This document shows positions 35,941 through 48,327 of a stretch of 64,000 bases of DNA, piece by piece. Source of the DNA: Spisula solida (Eukaryota; Mollusca; Bivalvia; Venerida; Mactridae). Position numbers and translations under genes: made by a program. The notes under the pieces were generated by a model that worked only from the letters and a program-made list of their open reading frames with translations, had not been told where the DNA came from and searched no databases. The stretch is from NCBI GenBank assembly GCA_947247005.1, contig OX365953.1:377001-441000 (forward strand). The letters run 5' to 3'. The first letter of the stretch is position 1; every line of letters starts with the position of its first letter.

Positions 35941-38900
35941 TAGCTCACCTGTCACAAAGTGACAGAGTGAGCTTTTGTGATCACTCTTCGTCCGTCGTCC
36001 CTCTGTCTGTCCGTCAACAATTGGGTTGTGTCCTCTCTAGAGGTCACAATTTTGGCCTAATCTTTATGAAACTTGGTCACAATGATCATCTCAACAAAAT
36101 CTAGGTCAAGTTCGATATTGGGTCATCTGAGGTCAAACACTAGGTCAATTTATAGAAAAAACCTTGTGTCCTCTGTAGAGGTCACAATTTAAACTTAAAG
36201 TCCCAATAAGGTTTAAATTGGTAGTATTTTCTGTCTACAAAGACTATCGAAAGATCTAGATATTAAATAAAACAAAAAATGGTACAGAAGGGACCCATAT
36301 CTGATCTCAGGTCGCTGTTCCTTCTTTAAGAAATAATCAACCGAAAACGCTACTTAGTATTTTGCCCTCCGTACAAAATACTAAATAGTGTTTACATTTA
36401 AATTTTCCGAAGAATTCCGAAAACTTCGTCAATGATCGGAAGTACGCACAAACAGTAATCTTTCACTGGCCCTATAACTCAAAAACCAACCACCAATACG
36501 AAGTTTGTATGCTATAAAATGATAGAATAATATAATTTTGGGATTCATATGTGAATTTTAGTACAATTTGAACCACAGGTAACTGTATCATTAATAAACA
36601 GTACCTAAAAAAAAAAAAAAAAAAAATTTTTTTTGTTAAATTTAGAATTCTTATACAAGGTGTATTTCCATGAATTTACCAGGTATCAAAAACAAGAATT
36701 GGCTATCGATATCTTCATAAAGTAATTATATTCGTGAAAAACATGACTATAACTACTTTCATGCGAAATCCCATCGAAATTGGTCAAGTAGTTAAACAGT
36801 TATGCCATAAATACGTAACACGGTATCCACCCGGTCACTGAGGTGGACTAAATAAAAACAAAAAAACGGAAATATTGAGGAAATCACCAACATATGTCGA
36901 ATTTACCGTTGTGTAGAAACATAATAATGCGGTAAAATTAAAGAACGAAAAAGTTGGAACAGATTTACCTGGTTGACACATGTTCACTTCAGTGAATGTA
37001 TACGTGTAAGCCGAAAAACGAATCGTTTGCATATTTAAATGTCAAAATGACTCCATGTTTGTGCGAACGTTCCGAATGATGCGCGTGATTTCCTTTTTGT
37101 AACAACGATTTTCATTGGTTGATTTCATTGGGATTTCCCAGGACTTGGTTACCAGCGTACAAACGATGTATACTACGCCAATGAAAACGACCGTTATAAA
37201 ATACGTTCGAAATACCCTAACCACTACAGCCGTTCCTACAGCGTTTATCGCCCTCGAAAAATAAAATCAAAGTTTAAACAATGAATTATATCGTACGAAG
37301 GTAAATTTAAGCATGTTTTCGAATGCTTTCGATTCACAAAGATGTTTTTGATCACCCACAGCTTTAAATAGATGATTAATGCCGTAAATACTTTAAATTA
37401 TGAAAAAAAACAAAATACACCCAGTGACTGTACGATCACTTCTCCGGGAAATATACCTTGTATAAGAATTCTAAATTTAACAAAAAAAAAATTTTTTTTA
37501 GGTACTGTTTATTAAGGATACAGTTACCTGTGATTTGAACGATAAAAAAACTTATGACCTATTTTGGGATAACATGCATGTATTACCTTCCTTTCAATAA
37601 GAACTGGCGCATAACAATCGATAGATACGAAGAGAACAGGCGCTATAACTCTATAATAATGCATACAAAAGATGATTTAGAGGTTTTTAATTGAAGCTGA
37701 TAGTATTTGGGGCTTATTATGTGACTTTCAGGACAATTAGAATGATAAAACATAACTTATGACAAATGTTGTTATCACCATTGTGAACGTCACTTCATGT
37801 AAAGTCAAGAATCGGCAATATCAGATCGGGTCTATGAAAATTAGACTAACTCGACTTTAACTCGTGTTTTAACAATCAAATAATATACACATATTTTTGG
37901 TTTTTATTAATGTTATAGGGCCAGTTCTTATCCCCAGTGCAAGTTCTTAAGATAAGTGTAAGATAGTGCAATAGGTGTGCTATCCATCCATTGGTTATCA
38001 GAAACTGGCGGAAAATTTTCGGTAGTCTCCGAAAGTCACGGAGAAGCTGTTAAACGACGTACATGTATTTGTAAACAAACCGGGCTCGTTATGCCAATCT
38101 TCCAGGAAAGATTATTTCACATATATGACAGTTAGCACGTATTTTAATGGCTCATTGTGTTTATTATTTGTCCCTTATCAAATCAGTAACACAGATTTGT
38201 GTTTTCTTATGAAGAAAATACGTCGTTCCGGAACCATATTGTGGCTTTAAGCTTCATGAAACTTGGTCACAATGATCATCTGAACAAAATCTAGGTCAAG
38301 TTCGATATTGGGTCATCCGGGGTTAAAAACTAGGTCACAAGGTCAAATCATAGAAAAACATTGTCTCGTCTGTAGAGGTTACAATTTTAGCCTAATATTT
38401 ATGAAACTTGGTCACAATGATCATCTCAACAAAATCTAGGTCAAGTACGATATTGGGTCATCCGGGGTCAAAAACTAAGTCACAAGGTCAAATCATAGAA
38501 AACCTTTGTATAGTCACCAGAGGTCACAATTTTGACCTAATCTTTATGAAACTTGGTCATAATGATCACCTCAACAAAATCTAGGTCAAGATCGATATTG
38601 GGTCATTCGGGGTCAAAAACAAGGTCACAAGGTCAAATCATAGAAAAACCTTGCATAGTTTCTAGAGGTCTCAATGTTGGCCTTATCTTTATGAAAGATG
38701 GTCACAATGATCATCTCAACGAAATCTATGTGACGTACGATATTGGGTCATCTAGGGTCAAAACCAGGGAATTAGGTCAAATCATAGACAAAACGTGTCT
38801 TAAACTTCAATATGCCATTGGGTCTATGTGATGTAAATTACAAGGTAGCTTTATAAGACAGTATAAAAACCTTCTACATGCAAAAGAGGCTACCATTAGG

Positions 38901-38951
38901 GATCTGTTTGAAATACTAGGACAGGTGAGCGACCTATAGGGCCCTCTTGTT
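35941..38951 (+). mobile_element. Array element split by a 2.05-kb TTAA-flanked insertion
   Basis: 35941-36198 has the 5' end and about 1.5 monomers. 38247-38951 resumes in the corresponding part of a monomer (CTTCATGAAACTTGGTCAC) and ends ACAGGTGAGCGACC...GGGCCCTCTTGTT. The break is filled by 36199-38246, so this was one element before insertion. Confidence 0.7.
36199..38246. mobile_element. TTAA-flanked foldback transposon (Kolobok/piggyBac-type target site)
   Basis: TTAA lies at 36195-36198 and at 38247-38250. The ends AGTCCCAATAAGG and, reverse-complemented, AGCCACAATATGG are similar. Long imperfect inverted arms lie inside (about 36550-36670 and 37445-37560), each with a poly-A/poly-T core followed by GTTAAATTTAGAATTCTTAT. 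No transposase was found. TTAA duplication is shared by the Kolobok and piggyBac superfamilies, and I cannot choose between them. Confidence 0.65.
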
Positions 38952-39763
38952 CTGATTTTGTCACCATTGTTAAATAGATTTTGTCTGTCCCATTTTTGCC
39001 TCTCTTGTCTTGCGCATTGCTTCGTCAGGAACCGAAATAACTAATTGATATAGCCCCTGTCATAACAACGTTATTTGCTTCCCAAGTGCAATCCTGTACT
39101 ATGATTGTACATAATGTACTCTCATTAATCATCGGTCGATAATTTTCGTCTTTACTTCAAGTACTCCCTCTGATACAATAACCCATTATATTTGATATTG
39201 CCCCACGGCAGAGTCGAATTACAAACTAACCAATCGCACGAGGGCATACTACAAAACGTGGAGTTGTGGAGTGGAGTCGTGGAGTCATAGGCTGCCTTAA
39301 ATACACGTTTATAATTATGTTAAAATTATAAAGAGGCATAATTGAAAACATGCTTAACTAGTAGTACATGTTTAGCATTCAACATTGGTATTTGTTAAGG
39401 TCCCATAACTGATTTGTTTAAGAAATCTGCTTGACACTGGGCAGTCCAGCAATATTATCTCAGCATAGACCAGGTTAATGTGCATGTCACTTGGGATCTC
39501 ATGGGAACGTGAGTGTTAAGAGACTTACAATATTCAAAGAATTTCAGAACCATTGGCAAGTGCCAGTTAATACTTTATAGACTGATGGCATTCTAATATG
39601 CTCTTATTAATTACTAATTGTCAGCACTTAACACTTGATTTCAGGTCTTTTGTTTTTAACAATCATCATGCTTGAATGATGCCCTTCCTCACAAGCTTTG
39701 CTTTGCTTCTGAACAAAATTAATATAATTGAACACAATAAATAAGTTAAAATTAGTATAAGTC

Positions 39764-39971
39764 ATGTCGCAGAAAATATTTTTAAAGCAGACATATGCAC
39801 AAGTTGTGCAAGAAAGTGATGGTGAACCTGGGGAAAGCGTCATTCCATACCATTGGAGGACTTTGGCATATCAACACACTAAAGTCAGTTCCCCGGAAAC
39901 TTCACCAGTGAAAAAGAAGAACACAGTGACGGTCAAAAGGACTCCCAAAAAGTTCATATTCAGTAGCCTTT
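39764..39971 (+). CDS. First-exon-like ORF inside the 9-kb element
   Basis: ATG at 39764 runs 69 codons to a consensus donor GTAAGT at 39972, ending in phase 1. The translation starts MSQKIFLKQTYAQVVQES and later has SSPETSPVKKKNTVTVKRTP, a basic segment. No family was recognised. It may be the element's own protein or a captured host exon. The next exon was not located among the nested insertions. Confidence 0.4.
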
Positions 39972-40113
39972 GTAAGTACATTTGTTGATATTTTATATTA
40001 CTATTAAAAAATACTATATGTCTTTCCTCCAAAAGTGTAAACCCCCATTTGAAAGTGGGGGTACCCATGTCCTTTTTTGTAAGGTTACTTTTCTAAGTCG
40101 GTTGCCCATGTAC

Positions 40114-42297
40114 AGGGTGTCCCAAAATACATGTCCGCTTGTTGACGATTTATCATATCTTAATGACTCGACGTACAGGATGACTAAAATAACATTACAA
40201 GAAATGTCGATTTTATGAAACAATTATATACATACATTTTCTATAATACGTGTTCAAAATGTGCACCCCTATTTTGCACAACTAGCTCAAGACGTCGTCG
40301 GAAGTTTTTAATGACGTTAGCACATGTGGCTGGTTTAATTTTCCTGATTTCCCTACGAATGGACATTTTTAGTTCCTCTGTTGATTTTGGTTTGGGATTA
40401 TAAACTCTGTCCTTCAAATAACCCCAAAGGAAAATATTTAAAGGATTTAGGTCTGGGGAATGAGGCGGCCATTCGTTCTTGGTCTTCAAAGAAATGAGAT
40501 TGTCTCCAAATGTGTCATTCAACCATGAAAGCACCATGTTTGCTGTGTGGGGTGCAACCCCATCCTGTTGGTACCAAGAGCTACTAGTGTCCAATCCTCT
40601 CCTTGTCAGTGCGGGGATGAATTTTGATCGCATAAGTTTCAGGTATATTTCGGCTGTAACAGAACATGTCATCCTACCCTCTTCATAAAAGAAGGGACCA
40701 ATTATTCCATCAACACTCAGTGCTGCCCAAACGGTCACCTTTTCACTGTGCAGCGGTACTTCATCGAGAAAGTCAGGTTTTGAAGACACCCAATATCTAA
40801 CATTTTGTTTATTCACATGTCCATTAATTGTGAAGTGAGCCCCGTCCGAAAACCAGATAGTGTTAATCACTTCATCATTTTCACGCATCCATTCTGGGCA
40901 GCCTGGAAAAGCTGGACTGGACTCGTGGACTGGACTCGTGGACTGGACTCATGGACTGGACTCGTGGACTGGACTCGCGGGCTGGACTCGTGGACTGGAC
41001 TCATGGACCCAGATATTTGACCTCAGATAACCAGGTCTTTGTCCTCTCAGAGCTTTAAGGTTATGTCCTTCTGGAATATTATTTTACGAGTCTGGTCACT
41101 AATGGCTATATACCTGTCAGCAGGTAACCCCAAGGGAGTTATTAACATTAGACCGCAGACCTATCCTTAGACAAACTCCTATAAAGGGTTCAGCTGGACA
41201 ATTTAAAGGTCAGCAAATGATACCAGGGACATGTCTGTCTGTGAGCCAGTAATTACAAATCCAAGAGAGATTTAAGTCATGGGTTAACTGACAAATATTA
41301 AATATATATCTGCCTTAAACTAAATTTTGCAAATTTCTAGTTAAGCATGTATTTCATATTTTGTCCCTTTCTTTTTATACACATACTTTTTATATTAATT
41401 ATTTCCTAAGAAAATATAGATACACATAGACAATCGACTTAAAAAAGTAAACTGACAAAAATATTATGCTTTGAATTTACTTTTTTCCAGCATTAGACAG
41501 CTGGTTCAACGATCCCCAAAATGCATTGATCGTTCCCGGTTCCTAAGCAGACAAATTTAACCAAGAAAAGTCAAAACTGCTTTTAAATCTTAATATGGTA
41601 TTTGCTCTTGGCAAGTAGCATAATATAGGTGATGAAGATATAGTCTAAATAACAACTTCTGTCCTTAAACATTGACTATTGATGGTAACAAGTGTACTTA
41701 TAGCCTGTTATAATGATTATACAATTATACTTGTGACCCAAACAATGGATTGTAGCATTCTGAATCACATTGACTTTGTTTGTAAAAAAGTCAAAATAAA
41801 TACATGTATAAATTATTTTTTCCCTACTGCAATTGTACTTGCGTTTTGAAATTGTTAATAATTAATATATTTAAGGACACATTGTTGTTTTCATGCTTCT
41901 ACATGCTAAAGAAATCCACTTCTCAAGTCTTATCAAAGCATCTAATTATTTAATGTTATCCAGCGACTGAAACAGACCATTTGAACTCCCATGGGTAAAG
42001 AGTGGTGACATGTCTACAGCCTGTTTGTTGAACACTTAGAACTGTATCCAGAAGTATGTGACCTTAAAGAATGATAATGACCTCTTATTTGGAGTCCAAA
42101 TATCTGGGTCCATGAGTCCAGTCCAAGGGTCCAGTTCAAGAGTCCAGTCCACGAGTCCAGTACAGCTTTTCCAGGCTGCCTCCATTCTGCGAACTTGAGT
42201 CTTGAAGAAATGTCATTATCGTGCAAATGCTGCATCATTGATATTTTGTACGGGGTCAATTTTAAGTCATACCTCAGTATTCGCTGGACAGTTGAAA
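40114..42297 (-). pseudogene. Mariner-like (DD41D-type) transposase, split and truncated
   Basis: The left end CAGGGTGTCCCAAAATAC is a typical mariner terminus. The C-terminal 215 residues (40241-40888) hold FSDGAHF, YQQDGVAPH and WPPHSPDLNPLNIFLWGY. The third catalytic Asp of the family appears as Asn, 41 residues after the second. The upstream part (KISMMQHLHDNDIS, RLKFAEW) resumes at 42181-42297 beyond a 1,284-bp insertion. The 5' end is lost at a tandem-duplication junction, so this copy is inactive. Confidence 0.8.
40897..42180 (+). mobile_element. 1,284-bp TIR element inserted in the mariner, 9-bp TSD
   Basis: The termini GGCAGCCTGGAAAAGC and reverse complement are followed by TGGACTGGACTCG repeats. 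TSD TCCATTCTG at 40888-40896 and 42181-42189 lies within transposase codons. It is nonautonomous. The same length and ends occur at 46717-48000. Confidence 0.88.
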
Positions 42298-44028
42298 TTT
42301 TGCAAATTTCTAGTTAAGCATGTATTTCATACTATGTCCCTTTCTTTTTATACACATACTTTTTATATTAATTATTTCCTAAGAAAATATAGATACATAT
42401 AGACAATCGACTTAAAAACGTATTAGACAGCTGGTTCAACGATTCCCAAAATGCATTGATCGTTCCCGGTTTCTAAGCAGACAAATTTAACCAAGAAAAG
42501 TCAAAACTCCTTTTAAATCTTAATATGGTATTTGCTCTTGGCCAGTAGCATAATACAGGTGATGAAGTTATAGTCTAAATAACTACTTCTGTCCTTAAAC
42601 ATTGACTATTGATGGTAACAAGTGTACTTATAGCCTGTTATAATGATTATACAATTATACTTGTGACACAAACAATGGATTGTAGCATTCTGAATCACAT
42701 TGACTTTGTTTGTAAAAAAGTCAAAATAAATACATGTATACATTATTTTTTCCTTACTACAATTGTACTTGCGTTTTAAAATTGTTAATGATTAATATAT
42801 TGAAGGACACAGTTGTTGTTTTAATGCTTCCACATTCTAAAGAAATCCACTTCTCAAGTCTTATCAAAGCATCTAATTATTTAATGTTATCCAGCGACTG
42901 AAACAGACCATTTGAACTCCCATGGGTAAAGAGTGGTGACATGTCTACAGCCTGTTTGTTGAACACTTAGAACTGTATCCAGAAGTATGTGACCTTAAAG
43001 AATGATAATGACCTCTTATTTGGAGTCCAAATATCTGGGTCCATGAGTCCAGTCCAAGGGTCCAGTCCAAGAGTCCAGTCCACGAGTCCAGTACAGCTTT
43101 TCCAGGCTGCCTCCATTCTGCGAACTTGAGTCTTGAAGAAATGTCATTATCGTGCAAATGCTCCATCATTGATATTTTGTACGGGGTCAATTTTAAGTCA
43201 TACCTCAGTATTCGCTGGACAGTTGAAATTTTGCAAATTTCTAGTTAAGCATGTATTTCATACTATGTCCCTTTCTTTTTATACACATACTTTTTATATT
43301 AATTATTTCCTAAGAAAATATAGATACATATAGACAATCGACTTAAAAAAGTATTAGACAGCTGGTTCAACGATTCCCAAAATGCATTGATCGTTCCCGG
43401 TTTCTAAGCAGACAAATTTAACCAAGAAAAGTCAAAACTCCTTTTAAATCTTAATATGGTATTTGCTCTTGGCCAGTAGCATAATACAGGTGATGAAGTT
43501 ATAGTCTAAATAACAACTTCTGTCCTTAAACATTGACTATTTATGGTAACAAGTGTACTTATAGCCTGTATAATAATTATACAATTATACTTGTGACACA
43601 AACAATGGATTGTAGCATTCTGAATCACATTGACTTTGTTTGTAAAAAAGTCAAAATAAATACATGTATAAATTATTTTTTCCTTACTACAATTGTACTT
43701 GCGTTTTAAAATTGTTAATGATTAATATATTGAAGGACACAATTGTTGTTTTAATGCTTCCACATTCTAAAGAAATCAACTTCTCAAGTCTTATCAAAGC
43801 ATCTAATTATTTAATGTTATCCAGCGACTGAAACAGACCATTTGAACTCCCATGGGTAAAGAGTGGTGACATGTCTACAGCCTGTTTGTTGAACACTTAG
43901 AACTGTATCCAGAAGTATGTGAACTTAAAGAATGATAATGACCTCTTATTTGGAGTCCAAATAGCTGGGTCCATGAGTCCAGTCCAAGGGTCCAGTCCAC
44001 GAGTCCAGTCCAGCTTTTCCAGGCTGCC
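41326..44028 (+). repeat. Tandem duplication of a 931-bp composite unit
   Basis: Each unit contains the inner and right part of the 1,284-bp element plus ~117 bp of mariner sequence. The right terminus CCAGGCTGCC recurs at 42180, 43111 and 44028. Junctions lie near 42297 and 43228 at the shared word AAATTTTGCAAATT, which suggests microhomology. The third unit ends without the mariner piece. Confidence 0.85.
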
Positions 44029-44108
44029 ATGATTATTAACATTAGCCTCAGATAAACTCCTATAAAAAGTTCAACAGAATAATAAAGAGGTCAGCTATAG
44101 CCTGCAAG

Positions 44109-46317
44109 GGCATACTATAAAACCTGGGCTGGGCTCGTGGGCTGGGCCCTTGGGCTGGGCTCATGGGCTGGGCTCAGAAGATATGACCTTAATTATTTAC
44201 ATTTTTCAGGGACACTCCGCTATAAAAAGTTCCGTTCTGCAATTAAAAGGTCATTTAAGGATAACAGAACACTATTACTACAATTCCCACGAGACATGGT
44301 TTACTGGCAGATGATATGATAAACTCCTACACTTAGACTATGTGTGATAAATTGATTTTGGGAGTTTGCTTAAGTTTGCGGACCTGGCTTAATATGCTAA
44401 AAAGCGTAAAATAATATTTTAAAATATTTACAAAGATTAAATATCATATTATGACCAAGCAACAAAAATCCTAATCGAACGCACAAAAATAGTGTTTTAT
44501 TGCGATAAACACTGTACCCCTTTATCGACTTAACTTTATCAGGAATTAAAACCTAGATTGTTTTGTCAGTTATTCGATGCCTTTGTTGGGTCTATTTTAA
44601 ATTATGCATCAGAAATATGGGGATTTACTAAAGCTAAAGCGACCAAGGAAAGAATTGTTAAGCAGTAAAAAAAAGACGGTTCTATTTCCGTTAGCTATTT
44701 ATTGTAAAAAGCATTAGAATTGAGAAACAGTATGATACATAATATTGATACTTCAAAATACATGTATTTAGTTATATTTAGAATGAATAACCCATAAAAG
44801 TGTCAGTTTTGACGTCAGCAAACGAACGCTCGAGAAAGATTTTTTAGATATGTTTACTAGTTGAATTTAGATGCAGGAATGAACTTAAGTTCGATTCTCA
44901 GGACTAATCATTGCTCATTATGCTTCAAATCTTTGTTTTGACATCAAGTGTGTTACATGCTCTGGTGTCTAAAACTTAGGTGGAAGCCCATTTCAGGAAG
45001 TTTGCAGAGTGGTGACTAAAATATAGCTTGGCATGTTGGATCTCACTTGGCCTCTTACTCAGCAGTATTGTGCTAGATTAATAATCATTTAAACTTTGAC
45101 TGCCATATGACTATCATGTGTGTTTTATTATTTGTTAATTGGAAGATGCCATGATAATTCCATGACGTCACTGTCAAGCAGAATTACATCTATCCCTTGG
45201 GGTCAATATTTGACTGATTATTGCATGCTGATTACTTGTCATTTAAAAAAATCCCTGCTAAAAGAAAACAAATTAACCGGGAATAGGAAAATGTTATGGT
45301 ATTCTACAGATCAGGAATATTAATAATTATAGTTACTTTTTTCTTATTTTTGGCCAAGTATGATTGTATTAGTTATTGGTCATACATAAAAACTATGGAA
45401 TTATAATTGCAAGCTGAACGTTAGCGTAGCATATATATAGCAATGAGCAAAATTGATATAAGACCAATAACTAACTTACAGTTTGTCCTAGTATTTCTGT
45501 ACAATGAACCAAATACTCATTATTTTTTAATAATTTTTGCCAATTTTGAACAGAATCGGGCACACTCATTGGACAAAAAAACTAGAACAAAATGTAAGAA
45601 ACACAATTTCATTCACGCACAAAAGTATGCATTATCACTACTAAAATATACATTTAATAGTCACTGAAATATGTGAATGATTGTACCTTGCTTGCAAATT
45701 GTTATATTTTATAAATTTAACCAAGAGTTATGTAACTTTTCTGTCTGATCCCCCTAGACTCAGATACACTTAGTCGAATCCATGAATTACAGAGGCTACA
45801 GAGATAATTATGTACATGATAGTAATTTTCATATCATATGCAATGCTGACTACTGCAATAGCTCCCAGCATTCTTCAAAAAGTTTAGCTAAAAAGATATA
45901 ATAATCATTTGCGCCATTTTGGTAAGTCGTTGGACTCAAAATATAAAAAAAAATTAAAAAGTGTATCAAACATAACTTTCTTGATATTTTGAAAGGTAAA
46001 TCATATTTCAATATGCATACATGAATAGACTTAAAAGTATTAAATTGCTATAAAGCAAACATTTCCTCATTCTCTTCTTTGGTCTTAGACTGCAACTGCT
46101 TTCTATCATTCAATAAAATTAAATCTCACTGGGAATTGTAATTATGGGGTTATCCAACTGCTATCCTCATCTGAACTTACAATTGTTCATTTGAACTTTT
46201 TATAGAAGTTCATCTGCTGAAAGATGTAAACAATTGAGGTCATGTCTAAAGAGCCCAACCCATATGCCCAGCCCACGAGCCCAGCCCACAGACCCAGCCC
46301 AGGTTTTATAGTGTGCC
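44109..46317. mobile_element. Related TIR element with TGGGCTGGGCTCG repeats
   Basis: The left end GGCATACTATAAAACC is followed by TGGGCTGGGCTCG repeats. The right end has the reverse-complement repeats (CGAGCCCAGCCCA) and GGTTTTATAGTGTGCC. It is structurally parallel to the flanking elements but with a different repeat word. No TSD was found, so the right boundary is uncertain. Confidence 0.5.
44541..44668 (+). pseudogene. LINE reverse-transcriptase C-terminal fragment
   Basis: The frame reads ELKPRLFCQLFDAFVGSILN and then YASEIWGF...KERIVKQ before a stop. LFDxxVxxIL-YxSEIWGF is the conserved block near the C-terminal end of LINE reverse transcriptases. Only ~43 codons remain. Confidence 0.65.
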
Positions 46318-46716
46318 GTTTAAAACTATACATTATCACTAACTGGTATCATCCTCAGACGAACTCCTACATAAAGTTCAGCTGAGCAATTATAAGGTCA
46401 GCAAATGGGATACTGTCTTGCCCATAATTACAAATCACAGAGGAATTGAGCTCAATGGAGATGAAATGCATTATGGCTTTAATTAAATTTTGAATCGTTT
46501 ATTAAATCATTTTGGGTTTTGTCCTATTCCTATTTTATATGATTATATAAACTTATTTTAGAAATAATAATTTAATGGATCCAACAAATTACATTATTCA
46601 TTTATGTTATCCTCTTAAATAAATAAATAAAAATAAATGAATGTTTATGTTAAATAAATACATGTTTGTGGTTATAGAATTTATTAACAACTAAATTCAA
46701 ACAATGCATCAAACTG

Positions 46717-48000
46717 GGCAGCCTGGAAAAGCTGGACTGGACTCGTGGACTGGACTCTTGGACTGGACCCTTGGACTGGACTCATGGACCCAGATATTTG
46801 GACTCCAAATAAGAGGTCATTATCATTCTTTAAGGTCACATACTTCTGGATACAGTTCTAAGTGTTCAACAAACAGGCTGTAGACATGTCACCACTCTTT
46901 ACCCATGGGAGTTCAAATGGTCTGTTTCAGTCGCTGGATAACATTAAATAATTAGATGCTTTGATAAGACTTGAGAAGTGGATTTCTTTAGCATGTAGAA
47001 GCATGAAAACAACAATGTGTCCTTAAATATATTATTATTAACAATTTCAAAACGCAAGTACAATTGTAGTAGGGAAAAAATAATTTATACATGTATTTAT
47101 TTTGACTTTTTTACAAACAAAGTCAATGTGATTCAGAATGCTACAATCCATTGTTTGGGTCACAAGTATAATTGTATAATCATTATAACAGGCTATAAGT
47201 ACACTTGTTACCATCAATAGTCAATGTTTAAGGACAGAAGTTGTTATTTAGACTATATCTTCATCACCTATATTATGCTACTGGCCAAGAGCAAATACCA
47301 TATTAAGATTTAAAAGCAGTTTTGACTTTTCTTGGTTAAATTTGTCTGCTTAGGAACCGGGAACGATCAATGAATTTTTGGGGATCGTTGAACCAGCTGT
47401 CTAATGCAGGAAAAAAGTAAATTCAAAGCATAATATTTTTGTCAGTTTACTTTTTTAAGTCGATTGTCTATATGTATCTATATTTTCTTAGGAAATAATT
47501 AATATAAAAAGTATGTGTATAAAAAGAAAGGGACAAAATATGAAATACATGCTTAACTAGAAATTTGCAAAAATTAGTTTAAGGCAGATATATATTTAAT
47601 ATTTGTCAGTTAACCCATGACGTAAATCTCTCTTGGATTTGTAATTACTGGCTCACAGACAGACATGTCCCTGGTATCATTTGCTGACCTTTAAATTGTC
47701 CAGCTGAACCCTTTATAGGAGTTTGTCTAAGGATAGGTCTGCGGTCTAATGTTAATAACTCCCTTGGGGTTACCTGCTGACAGGTATATAGCCATTAGTG
47801 ACCAGACTCGTAAAATAATATTCCAGAAGGACATAACCTTAAAGTTCTGAGAGGACAAAGACCTGGTTATCTGAGGTCAAATATCTGGGTCCATGAGTCC
47901 AGTCCACGAGTCCAGCCCGCTAGTCCAGTCCACGAGTCCAGTCCATGAGTCCAGTCCACGAGTCCAGTCCACGAGTCCAGTCCAGCTTTTCCAGGCTGCC
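46717..48000 (-). mobile_element. Second 1,284-bp TIR element, intact, 9-bp TSD
   Basis: TSD ATCAAACTG at 46708-46716 and 48001-48009. The termini GGCAGCCTGGAAAAGC are identical. It is inverted relative to 40897-42180 and the same length. The interior is unique AT-rich sequence shared with that copy. It has no ORF of its own. Confidence 0.9.
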
Positions 48001-48327
48001 ATCAAACTGAAATGTTTTAACCAGCAACTTGCACTAGTGTATTTCGTTTTGAATTGAATCAGATCATTAGAACTCCCATGATAACACAGTAATGACATTT
48101 TTACAGCCATTTTCATCCTGCTATCCAAAGCTGATCGACCTCTTAATTGTTCAGTTCAACTTTTTATAGGAGTTCATCTAAGGATACTCCACTCCACAAC
48201 TCCACTCCACAACTCCACGACTCCCCTCCACGACTCCACTCCATGTTTTGTAGTATGCCTCGCACGAGCCGCTTACAGTACAGCGACTAGAGGCTAACTG
48301 TAAACAATACAGTATACATGTACCTCA

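Larger units (their letters stand above)
39243..48259. mobile_element. 9.0-kb Mutator-like element with 9-bp TSD
   Basis: TSD TCGCACGAG at 39234-39242 and 48260-48268. The termini GGCATACTACAAAAC are identical inverted repeats, followed inward by multiple TGGAGTCG/TGTGGAGT repeats on both ends. A 9-bp duplication and long TIRs suggest the Mutator-like group. The interior holds a first-exon-like ORF (39764-39971), a broken mariner, two 1,284-bp elements, tandem duplications and a LINE fragment, so much of the length is later nested insertion. Confidence 0.75.

Noticed and set aside
40805..41020. WTRGLDSWTG-type repeat peptide ORFs (also 42014-42259, 42945-43190, 47877-48128)
   Set aside because: They are frames through the TGGACTGGACTCG subterminal repeats, in part fused to mariner codons, and are not genes of their own.
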